NCBI GenBank assembly: GCA_030653365.1
Contig: JAURZL010000019.1
Location: forward strand, 62,001-126,000
Source of the DNA: Anaerolineaceae bacterium
Lineage (GTDB): Bacteria; Chloroflexota; Anaerolineae; Anaerolineales; Anaerolineaceae
DNA: 64,000 nt
Direction: 5' to 3'
Part shown: positions 36,075-43,746 of the stretch, piece after piece
Numbering within the stretch: the stretch's first letter is position 1
Layout: each line of letters starts with the position of its first letter
Notes under the pieces: model-generated
What the model saw: only the letters and a program-made list of their open reading frames with translations
The model's database searches: none
Told to the model about the DNA's origin: nothing
Position numbers and translations under genes: made by a program

Positions 36075-37778
36075 TTATCGCCAGTCATCGAATGCTTCCG
36101 GATTTAATACTTCAAATGGCATTGTAAGTACTTCATCAAAAACAACAAAACCGGAACATGAAACCTCTTTTCCATCAACGAGCCTGCAATCCAAGAAACC
36201 ACCGTCGTAAAAAGTGTCGTAAAAAGTAAATTTTCCATTTGGTCCACCCTCAAATGTTCCATACCAATGCGTTGCTTCTGTCACAACATCATGATCACAT
36301 CCATTTCCATAAAAATCCAACATGGAATACTCATCGCCGCCCTGAACGCCTACATTCCAAAACTCAATGGTAAATCTTAAGATAGTACCACCACAGTCCC
36401 AAATAGGTGGAGAAACAGCTGTCACAAATTGAGGTTCTATGGCTGCCGGCGGTTGCTCAACAGGTTCTTGCTCTTCTGGAGGCTCCGGAGCAGGTGGTGG
36501 TTGCTCTTCCTGATCCTCCATATCTGGAGGTGGACATTTTTTAAGATCGACCATATCTTTGGCAATTTCATCGGTATATTCGTATATCTGCGAAAGTGGT
36601 TTAGGACCTTCTCCTTTCACCCAGCCACGCACATCCGATATGCTTTCATCGGAGATCGTTATTTTGTCACAGAAAAACTGTGTCCCGTATTTTTGATTTA
36701 GTAGGGGTTCAACTGTACCAGAAAGATCACTATATCCACCATGCCTACAATAGGCAGCATCCCAGCTGCCACAGCCAAAGCGGAGATTACAATCATCATA
36801 ACATTGATCGTGGGCAATGCAGGCTGGGTGCACTCCGCAAGTATAAGTGTGAATGATCGAGCTCAACCCGGTATTGTTGCCAAATTCATCCTTTTCACAG
36901 CGCTCTTTGCTTTCGTATTTGCAATTTTTTGTGGTGCAATCCTCACCACAGGCACCTCGGCAGGTTGCCTGGCAGGGTCCGAATTCGTCGCGAATCGGAG
37001 CAGATCCATTGGGTCCGAAGGCAGTGAGTTGGGATGAAAACACATTCATATCCGAATTCGACAATGGCAGTGGTTTCAAACAGGCGAATTTTCCCCCTGA
37101 TTCTTGAGAGTGACTGGGGGGAATGGCACCAGACTCATCAAAGGGAAAATAACCAATCACAACCGGAATGGGGTTGGAAGGTGAAAAGTAAATGATAGAG
37201 GAATTTTTGGTGTTATTCTCAAGCGATTCATCGTCAACAAGTCCATAATCACATTGTGAAAGATGCATGAGATCCACCGCCTTGGATGTTCGATCGGAAT
37301 ACAAATACTTGAATTGCATTTGCAGGGGAAAAAGGAGGGCTGCCAGTTGTTTGTCGTCAATGATTTCATCCCCCTGGCAACCTGCGTCGAGTGGAATAAA
37401 AGCAATACCGGGTGCCAATGGACTGATTAACATATCTTTAAGTGATTGTTGCTCTTGTGATGATAATTCACCAATTCCATCAAAATCCATGCCCAGCCAG
37501 TTCAACGTAGTTGCCGTCTCATCTCGCATGTCGACCACAACTTTATCAGCATTTGAGCTGTTATCTGTTTCAAATGTGGCGATGCCATCGGCAGTCACTG
37601 AGAAAAATATACGTTGATTACCAGTGCGATAATTACCGGAAACACTGCCATCCTTATTATTTCGACTAATGGTAAGATCTTCCCCCTGATTGATTGGTAA
37701 GTTGCAGGCTAAGGAAACGAGCATGATGAGCGCAACCAAAAACAATACAAGTATGAATGGCTTGATTATAGTCTTCAT
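36075..37778 (-). CDS. Lipoprotein with a phospholipase A2-like HDQCY motif
   Basis: A 567-residue exported protein. A lipoprotein signal ends in LVSLAC (lipobox; Cys at about 25). The middle region is rich in cysteine and contains ACIAHDQCYDDC with H323 and D324. This matches the active-site CCxxHDxCY-type pattern of phospholipase A2 enzymes, in which His and Asp act in catalysis and calcium binding. A Pro/Glu linker (near 425-450) leads to a C-terminal beta-rich domain from WDCGGTILRFTIEFWNVG. The N-terminal 250 residues are unrecognised. TGAGG precedes the ATG. Phospholipase activity is inference from one motif; other Cys-rich folds could carry it. Confidence 0.6.
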   Translation of the reverse strand: MKTIIKPFILVLFLVALIMLVSLACNLPINQGEDLTISRNNKDGSVSGNYRTGNQRIFFSVTADGIATFETDNSSNADKVVVDMRDETATTLNWLGMDFDGIGELSSQEQQSLKDMLISPLAPGIAFIPLDAGCQGDEIIDDKQLAALLFPLQMQFKYLYSDRTSKAVDLMHLSQCDYGLVDDESLENNTKNSSIIYFSPSNPIPVVIGYFPFDESGAIPPSHSQESGGKFACLKPLPLSNSDMNVFSSQLTAFGPNGSAPIRDEFGPCQATCRGACGEDCTTKNCKYESKERCEKDEFGNNTGLSSIIHTYTCGVHPACIAHDQCYDDCNLRFGCGSWDAAYCRHGGYSDLSGTVEPLLNQKYGTQFFCDKITISDESISDVRGWVKGEGPKPLSQIYEYTDEIAKDMVDLKKCPPPDMEDQEEQPPPAPEPPEEQEPVEQPPAAIEPQFVTAVSPPIWDCGGTILRFTIEFWNVGVQGGDEYSMLDFYGNGCDHDVVTEATHWYGTFEGGPNGKFTFYDTFYDGGFLDCRLVDGKEVSCSGFVVFDEVLTMPFEVLNPEAFDDWR

Positions 37779-37957
37779 TTTTAAAACCTCAGAAATAATG
37801 AAAATAAGTCAGTTGAACGAGAAAAAGGGAAAGTTCTTGATTGGAACGAATGACCTGATGGATGAATGATTTCCCAAACGATAAAAATATTGTAGCATAT
37901 TGGTCAATCATCTGGTGAATGCTGATGAGAAAAAAGGAAAAATTCTGTTGCAATAAG

Positions 37958-37979
37958 TTATCATTTATGATAATATAAT
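37958..37979 (+). promoter_or_regulatory. Palindrome overlapping the promoter of the AbiE operon
   Basis: TTATCAT-TT-ATGATAA at 37958-37973 is a perfect 7+7 inverted repeat, directly followed by TATAAT at 37974-37979. The start codon is at 37983 and has no ribosome binding site, so the message is very short-leadered or leaderless. AbiEi antitoxins are known to repress their own operon by binding inverted repeats at the promoter; this repeat is the natural candidate. Confidence 0.6.
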
Positions 37980-37982
37980 GCA

Positions 37983-38621
37983 ATGGAATTTGATCAATTA
38001 TTGAAATTGGTTGGAAATGAGCCAGTCTTTGATAGTTCATTGCTTTTAGCTGGGAATATTCAACCTGAGTATATTCGAATGCAATTAAGTCGGTGGGTTA
38101 AATCGGGAAAGATCCACCAGCTACGGCGTGGTCTTTACACGCTTGCTTCCCCTTTTCAAAAGCAGAATGCACATCCTTTTCTGATTGCCAATCAGTTGAA
38201 AAGAGCTTCCTACGTCAGCCTGCAATCTGCACTGTCTTTTTATGGCATGATCCCGGATATTGTCCCATCAACCACCAGTGTCACCACCGGACGTCCTGAT
38301 CGGTTGCAGACTCCCCTGGGCACCTTTGAATTCAGACATATCCAAAAAGAATATTTTCGAGGATATCGATTGGTGGATTTCGATAGTCAACAAGCCTTTG
38401 TTGCGATTCCTGAAAAAGCGATTTTGGATTTAATTTATCTGCAACCAGGTGGAGAAACACCAGAATTTATTACTGAATTACGCTTACAGAACCTTGAACG
38501 ACTTGACGTCCAGGAATTGAAGAGGCAAGCATCATTTTTTGATAAACCGAAAATTCAAAGGGCTGTCAAGGGTTTGGAAATGCTTGTAAATGAAGAAAAT
38601 CAGGAATATGAGGAATTATGA
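37983..38621 (+). CDS. abiEi: Type IV antitoxin, AbiEi family
   Basis: The antitoxin and transcriptional repressor of an AbiE system. The 212-residue protein has an N-terminal winged helix (about 1-55, with QLSRWVKSGKIHQLRRGLYT) and the C-terminal domain typical of the family (YVSLQSALSFYGMIPD near 78-93; AIPEKAILDLIYL). In type IV systems the antitoxin counters the toxin without binding it directly. It overlaps the toxin gene by 4 bases (ATGA), so the two are cotranslated. Confidence 0.9.
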   Translation: MEFDQLLKLVGNEPVFDSSLLLAGNIQPEYIRMQLSRWVKSGKIHQLRRGLYTLASPFQKQNAHPFLIANQLKRASYVSLQSALSFYGMIPDIVPSTTSVTTGRPDRLQTPLGTFEFRHIQKEYFRGYRLVDFDSQQAFVAIPEKAILDLIYLQPGGETPEFITELRLQNLERLDVQELKRQASFFDKPKIQRAVKGLEMLVNEENQEYEEL

Positions 38622-39436
38622 AAGATTTCTTACACGGACAAGTACAAAAAGCTACTTCCCCAGTAGAAGCACGCAATCTAACAAGAGAGTATCTTCAGGC
38701 GAGAATTCTCTCTGATTTACAAAGATCAGGGGCAATGATTCCATTGGCTTTTCATGGGGGAACAGCCTTGCGCTTTCTCTATTCGCATGGACGATTTTCT
38801 GAGGACCTGGATTTTGCCTTAGAAGGTACCAAAGAGAGTTATCGCTTCCGTGATTATCTAAAATCCATTCAATCAACTTTTACACTGGAAAATTATCAAA
38901 TCGATATAAAACTTCAAGATAAAAGAATAGTTCATAATGCTTTCATTCGCTTTCCTGGTTTGTTGTACGAATTAGGGTTATCCAATCAACCTACAGAAGT
39001 AATCGCAATAAAAATTGAAGTTGATACGAATCCACCAACCGGTGCTGGCTTAGAAACCACTATCATTCGAAAATATGTTGTGCTGCAATTACACCATCAT
39101 GACAAAGCTTCCCTATTGTCCGGAAAAATCCATGCGATTTTGCAAAGACCCTATTCAAAAGGCCGGGATTTTTATGATTTGTTTTGGTACTTGAGTGATC
39201 CAAATTGGCCGGAGCCAAATCTTGAACTACTAAATAACGCGTTAGCCCAAACCAATTGGGTTGGGGGAGAAGTTACGTCGGAAAATTGGCGAAATTTGAT
39301 TAAAGAACGAATTGATCAAATGAATTGGACAGTCGTTATTAACGATGTTAAACCATTTATCGAAGCAAATTTTAATCTGGAACTATTGACCAGGAAAAAT
39401 TTAGAAAAAATCCTGACTGGTTCCAGAGAAATTTAA
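38618..39436 (+). CDS. abiEii: Type IV toxin, AbiEii nucleotidyltransferase
   Basis: A 272-residue nucleotidyltransferase toxin. The family motif is clear: FHGGTALRFLYSHGRFSED, with LDF following (GGTAL then DLD near 46-65). A second motif with a catalytic Lys/Asp lies in KGRDFYDLFWYL near 183-194. Characterised relatives such as MenT3 add nucleotides to tRNA acceptor ends; AbiE systems abort phage infection. All key residues appear present, so the toxin is probably active. Confidence 0.9.
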   Translation: MKDFLHGQVQKATSPVEARNLTREYLQARILSDLQRSGAMIPLAFHGGTALRFLYSHGRFSEDLDFALEGTKESYRFRDYLKSIQSTFTLENYQIDIKLQDKRIVHNAFIRFPGLLYELGLSNQPTEVIAIKIEVDTNPPTGAGLETTIIRKYVVLQLHHHDKASLLSGKIHAILQRPYSKGRDFYDLFWYLSDPNWPEPNLELLNNALAQTNWVGGEVTSENWRNLIKERIDQMNWTVVINDVKPFIEANFNLELLTRKNLEKILTGSREI

Positions 39437-39477
39437 ACAAAACATTCTATTCCTGGTCACTAATTTTGCATTAACCC

Positions 39478-39525
39478 TTGCAATTATTGATTTCTTGATT
39501 ATAATTTAGACTAATCTAAATTATA
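39478..39525 (+). promoter_or_regulatory. Iron-uptake operon promoter with a DtxR-type palindrome
   Basis: TTGCAA at 39478-39483, a 16-base spacer, TATAAT at 39500-39505. A perfect inverted repeat, TATAATTTAGA (39500-39510) and TCTAAATTATA (39515-39525) with CTAA between, covers the -10 and start region. The core TTTAGACTAATCTAAA has the form expected of a DtxR/IdeR/MntR operator. Metal-loaded DtxR protein would block the promoter. Confidence 0.75.
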
Positions 39526-39550
39526 AATTATACACATATAAAGGTGAAGT

Positions 39551-40582
39551 ATGTTTGAAAATTTTTCCTGGATCATGTTTTTTCTGATTTTGTTACTCCT
39601 GTTTGTGTTTTTCTTTTTCCCGGAATATGGGCTGAGAGATCGTTGGAAACGTTATATTAAGTCCAATCAAAAAGCACTTCTGGAAGATGCGCTCAAGTAC
39701 ATTTTTGATCAGGAGCAACAAGGTCATGCGGTTGGTGTGGATGCATTATCTGGTAAGCTGAAAATCAGTTTAAAAAGAACCTTTGATCTGATCGAGCAAA
39801 TGACAGAACAGGGATTGATCACAACCCCAAAAAACCTGGTTCAGCTCACCGATGGTGGGGAACGATTAGCATTACAAATTATCCGAGCCCATCGTTTATG
39901 GGAACGCTATTTACTGGATGAGGCACGCTTGCCGCTGAAAGAGGTTCATGATCAGGCTAAACGTCGTCACCACGGAATGACGGAAAAAGAAATCGATGAA
40001 CTGGATGCCTCGTTAGGTTATCCCTTATCCGATCCGCATGGTGATCCGATTCCAACTGCTTCCGGCACATTTTACCCTCATGAAAAAGGAATTCAGGTTA
40101 ATGATTGGGAAGAAGGTGTTCTTGGGAAAATTGTCCACCTGGAAGATGAGCCGGCGTTAGCCTTTGCACAGATTATGGCAGCTGGATTAAAAACAGGTCA
40201 AATTGTTCGTATTCTGGAGAAAAATCACCAGCGTCTTGTTCTGACAGATGGAGAGCAGGAATTTACCCTGGCACCCGCTGTTGCGGCAAACATTTACGTT
40301 CAGGAATTGTCCGAAGAGTATATATTGGAGCGGGATGCAATTCCGCTCAGTGAGTTACCCTACCAGGTCAAAGGGGAAATCATTCGCTTAGATGAACATT
40401 GTCAGGGGTTTACCCGCCGGCGTTTCCTGGATTTGGGATTAACACCTGGGACAACCATATATCCTGAATTGAATAATGCTTTTGGTGATCCACGTGCCTA
40501 TCGGGTACGCGGTACCTTGATTGCATTACGTAGTGATCAGGCAGATAGTATTTGGGTGAAACTAACCCAGGTACTATCCTAA
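39551..40582 (+). CDS. Membrane-anchored DtxR-like protein with two FeoA domains
   Basis: A 343-residue fusion. Residues about 5-25 form one very hydrophobic helix (WIMFFLILLLLFVFFFF). A DtxR-like winged helix (about 40-105) and dimerisation/metal domain (about 105-170, with DPHGDPIP) follow. Two SH3-like FeoA domains come next (about 188-255 and 270-340, the latter with FLDLGLTPGTTI). Soluble DtxR proteins regulate metal genes, and FeoA assists FeoB. This version is tethered to the membrane and opens the feo operon, so it probably acts at the transporter rather than only on DNA. AAAGGTGA precedes the ATG. Confidence 0.85.
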   Translation: MFENFSWIMFFLILLLLFVFFFFPEYGLRDRWKRYIKSNQKALLEDALKYIFDQEQQGHAVGVDALSGKLKISLKRTFDLIEQMTEQGLITTPKNLVQLTDGGERLALQIIRAHRLWERYLLDEARLPLKEVHDQAKRRHHGMTEKEIDELDASLGYPLSDPHGDPIPTASGTFYPHEKGIQVNDWEEGVLGKIVHLEDEPALAFAQIMAAGLKTGQIVRILEKNHQRLVLTDGEQEFTLAPAVAANIYVQELSEEYILERDAIPLSELPYQVKGEIIRLDEHCQGFTRRRFLDLGLTPGTTIYPELNNAFGDPRAYRVRGTLIALRSDQADSIWVKLTQVLS

Positions 40583-40597
40583 GAAGAGGAGAGAAAA

Positions 40598-41422
40598 ATG
40601 ACAATACATAAGACCGGAGGATGTGATGGTTGCCCAATGACTGCCCAATTGGAACAAATGGGGCTGAAAGTTGATAATTTTGACCGTATTATTGCCCTGG
40701 CAGGTAACCCGAATACCGGAAAGTCCACCCTGTTTAACACCTTGACTGGATTGAATCAACATACTGGCAACTGGCCGGGAAAAACTGTAACCCGGGCTGA
40801 AGGAGGATATGTTTTTCAAAATATTAAATACAAATTGGTCGATCTTCCTGGAACATATTCCTTGTTATCCGCTTCCCAGGATGAAGAGGTGGCACGAAAC
40901 TTTATTTTGTTCGGACAACCCGATTGCACCGTGGTTGTGACGGATGCGACTGCCCTGGAGCGCAACCTCAATCTGGTGTTGCAAGTCCTGGAAATCACAG
41001 AAAAAGTGGTGGTCGCCGTAAACCTGATGGATGAAGCAAAACGAAAAGGTATTACCGTAGACACGCGATCTTTAGCGCGTGATCTGGGTGTTCCAGTAAT
41101 TCCCATCACAGCCCGAAATGGAGAAGGCGTCCAAACTTTATTAAGCACAATCGCCAGTGTGATCAGTGGTGAGATTGCTACCAAACCTTTGCGCATTAAA
41201 GGCAGCCCTCAATTTCAATCAGCCGTGAATAGTCTATCCACAGAAATTGAAAAATTATTTCCAGGTGTCCCCAACGCACGCTGGCTGGCGATTCGCCTAT
41301 TGGATGGTGATGTGAGGGTAAAAGAGGCGATCCAGGCGGGTGAAATTAATGAATTGGTAAACAGCCAACGACGTAGTGATGTGAAATTTAGCCAGAGGAT
41401 GGCTGTTGAAGGCCGCCAGTAA
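40598..41422 (+). CDS. feoB: FeoB GTPase domain as a separate protein
   Basis: The cytoplasmic G-protein part of the ferrous iron transporter, here a 274-residue protein of its own. G motifs: GNPNTGKST near 37-45, G2/switch GNWPGKTVTRAEG, DLPGTYSLL near 86, and NLMDEAKRKG near 143. A cysteine pair CDGC lies near the start. The helical GDI domain follows (about 200-270). AGAGGAGAGA precedes the ATG. The permease domain is encoded by the next gene 8 bases later. Confidence 0.93.
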   Translation: MTIHKTGGCDGCPMTAQLEQMGLKVDNFDRIIALAGNPNTGKSTLFNTLTGLNQHTGNWPGKTVTRAEGGYVFQNIKYKLVDLPGTYSLLSASQDEEVARNFILFGQPDCTVVVTDATALERNLNLVLQVLEITEKVVVAVNLMDEAKRKGITVDTRSLARDLGVPVIPITARNGEGVQTLLSTIASVISGEIATKPLRIKGSPQFQSAVNSLSTEIEKLFPGVPNARWLAIRLLDGDVRVKEAIQAGEINELVNSQRRSDVKFSQRMAVEGRQ

Positions 41423-41430
41423 AGAGGACA

Positions 41431-42837
41431 ATGATGACGTCAAATCAAGAAATAACCCCTCAGGATATTCTCCTTAAAGCTGATGCATTACGACCCCTAC
41501 TTGGTAGCGGTTTTCGTGACGAGATTGTGCAATCGATGTATGCGGAAGCACAACGCATAGTGGATCGAGCAGTACATCATGATAAAAAACAAAAATGGGA
41601 TCTGGATCAACGCATAGATCGCTTGGTAACTTCTCCAATTTTTGGATTGCCGATTATGCTATTGATTCTGGCAGCGATATTTTGGATTACCATTGTCGGT
41701 GCAAATGTGCCTTCAAAATTATTAGCAGATGGCTTGTTCTGGGTTGAGGAGCAGGCAGCAAATTTATTCACTATGGTAGGAATACCATGGTGGATTACCG
41801 GATTTTTATGGCATGGTGTATTTCGAGGACTGGCATGGGTAATCAGTGTCATGTTGCCGCCCATGGCAATCTTTTTCCCGGTGTTTACGATTTTAGAAGA
41901 TCTGGGATATTTACCCAGGGTGGCTTTCAACCTGGATTGGATGTTTAAAAAAGCAGGAGCGCATGGTAAACAGGCACTTTCCATGGCAATGGGTTTTGGC
42001 TGCAACGCAGCAGGAGTTGTCTCCACACGCGTGATTGACTCACCCCGTGAGCGCTTGATCGCAATCCTGACCAATAACTTTGTACCCTGTAATGGTCGGT
42101 TCCCTACATTGATTATGTTGGCAACCGTATTTGTCGCTGCCTCATTTCCCCCGGTATTTGCTTCGTTTGTGGCAGCTGGTTCGGTTCTGGTGGTGGTCTT
42201 GATCGGCGTCTTTTTCACCATGCTGATGTCCTGGATTCTTTCTCGTACCGTGCTCAAAGGTGAAGCATCAGCCTTCACCCTGGAATTGCCGCCTTACCGC
42301 AGACCCAGTGTCGGCCGGATCCTCTATACCTCCCTGATTGACCGCACCATATTTGTGCTCTGGCGTGCAATTCTGACGGCTGCTCCTGCAGGAGCAGTGA
42401 TCTGGATTCTGGGCAATATATTTGTGCAGGATGTCAGTTTAGCCCAGCATGTGGCAAATTTCTTAAATCCTTTTGGTTTATTGCTGGGACTGGATGGTGT
42501 CATTTTGTTGGCTTACATTATTGCCATACCAGCGAATGAAATTGTTGTACCGACCATGATGATGGTGTATATGGGCGTTGGTATGATGACAGATCCTCCC
42601 AGCTACAGCAGTCTCTATAGTCTGCTGGTTGATGGACATGGATGGACGATGCTGACTGCAATCAATTTAATGTTGTTTTCACTTTTACACAACCCATGTG
42701 GAACAACCATCATTACCATTTACAAAGAAACCAAAAATATCCGTTGGACAGTTTTGAGTGTGGTAATCACCCTGGGCACAGCTTTTCTCGTGACCTTTCT
42801 GACAGCTACTGTAGCACGCCTGGCAGGCTGGGTTTAA
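41431..42837 (+). CDS. feoB: FeoB permease domain as a separate protein
   Basis: The membrane part of the ferrous iron transporter; 468 residues with about 8-10 helices. The gate motifs are present: MGFGCNAAGV near 184-193 and NFVPCNGRFPTL near 215-226, each with the conserved cysteine. The first 60 residues are soluble and helical and would contact the G-domain protein. It has its own AGAGGA and ATG. The split is clean, with complete domains on both sides, so it is not a sequencing frameshift. Confidence 0.93.
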   Translation: MMTSNQEITPQDILLKADALRPLLGSGFRDEIVQSMYAEAQRIVDRAVHHDKKQKWDLDQRIDRLVTSPIFGLPIMLLILAAIFWITIVGANVPSKLLADGLFWVEEQAANLFTMVGIPWWITGFLWHGVFRGLAWVISVMLPPMAIFFPVFTILEDLGYLPRVAFNLDWMFKKAGAHGKQALSMAMGFGCNAAGVVSTRVIDSPRERLIAILTNNFVPCNGRFPTLIMLATVFVAASFPPVFASFVAAGSVLVVVLIGVFFTMLMSWILSRTVLKGEASAFTLELPPYRRPSVGRILYTSLIDRTIFVLWRAILTAAPAGAVIWILGNIFVQDVSLAQHVANFLNPFGLLLGLDGVILLAYIIAIPANEIVVPTMMMVYMGVGMMTDPPSYSSLYSLLVDGHGWTMLTAINLMLFSLLHNPCGTTIITIYKETKNIRWTVLSVVITLGTAFLVTFLTATVARLAGWV

Positions 42838-42893
42838 GAGATGAATAATCAAAGTTCGTTGATTTAGATTGGTAATTAATTTCAGGAGTTAAG

Positions 42894-43571
42894 ATGAGTG
42901 GAAAAATATCAAAATCAGAAGGTGATTACCTGAAAGCTATATACAATTTGACGCAACATGAGGACACCACCAACACAGTTGCCTTGGCGGAAGCTTTAAA
43001 CGTCCGACCACCTTCGGTAACAAGTATGCTGATTAAATTGGTCAATCAGGAACCTCCATTGGTCGATTATCAAAAATGGAAGGGTGTGAAATTAACAGAA
43101 GCCGGAAAAAGACTTGCCTTGCAACTAACCAGACGCCACCGATTAATCGAGCTGTTTCTGGTAAAAATAATGAATTACACCTGGGAGGAAGTGCATGCTG
43201 AAGCGGAAGAACTGGAGCATGTCATTTCCGAAAAATTTGAGGAACATCTGGCAATTTTATTAGGCGATCCATTGTTTGATCCACATGGTGACCCGATCCC
43301 GGATCGAGAGTTGAAGTTTCCCAATTCGGAATCATTCAGCCTGGGGAGATTAGAAGAAAATCAATCTGCAATCATTCGCAGGGTAAAAATCAATAAATCA
43401 GACGTATTGCGTCATCTCAGTGATCAAGGGATCATTCCAGGCACAAAAATTGTTATTCAAAACCGCAATCCTTATGATGAAACTTTGCAACTATTGATTG
43501 GGGAAGGGACAACCCCGTATGCATTGGGACGCGAGTTGAGTAAACTCATCTATGTGGAAAAAATGAATTAG
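42894..43571 (+). CDS. DtxR/MntR family metal-dependent regulator
   Basis: A soluble 225-residue regulator. The helix-turn-helix (KSEGDYLKAIYNLTQ, ALNVRPPSVTSMLIKL) is followed by the dimerisation and metal-binding domain (EEVHAEAEELEHVISEKFEE, DPHGDPIP) and a C-terminal SH3-like domain (about 150-222). As the last gene of the feo operon it probably senses Fe(II) or Mn(II) and binds the palindrome at 39500-39525. CAGGAG lies upstream of the ATG. Confidence 0.92.
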   Translation: MSGKISKSEGDYLKAIYNLTQHEDTTNTVALAEALNVRPPSVTSMLIKLVNQEPPLVDYQKWKGVKLTEAGKRLALQLTRRHRLIELFLVKIMNYTWEEVHAEAEELEHVISEKFEEHLAILLGDPLFDPHGDPIPDRELKFPNSESFSLGRLEENQSAIIRRVKINKSDVLRHLSDQGIIPGTKIVIQNRNPYDETLQLLIGEGTTPYALGRELSKLIYVEKMN

Positions 43572-43693
43572 GTCGGGGAAAATTTCCTTGTATTTTAATT
43601 CTTCGTTGGATGAAAAATAATATCTGGACTTGATTTAATCAGACTGTAATTTGCTTTAAAGTGAATGAAAATTCGAATTAATGATTCATCTTA

Positions 43694-43702
43694 TGCTACA
43701 AT
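43694..43702 (+). promoter_or_regulatory. Extended -10 promoter of the STAND/TIR pair
   Basis: TGCTACAAT at 43694-43702 is an extended -10 without a good -35. It would start transcription near 43709, 38 bases before the first gene. The 175-base gap from the feo operon contains no terminator I can identify. Confidence 0.45.
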
Positions 43703-43746
43703 AATTTAATACTTATAGGGCTCTACTTCTCCAAAGGCCTGTCTCC

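Noticed and set aside
41607-42278. Long minus-strand frame of 223 codons inside feoB
   Set aside because: It is the shadow of the permease gene; low-complexity composition and no ribosome binding site.
40598-42837. FeoB split as a sequencing or frameshift error
   Set aside because: Each half is a complete domain with its own ribosome binding site and ATG, separated by an 8-base gap.
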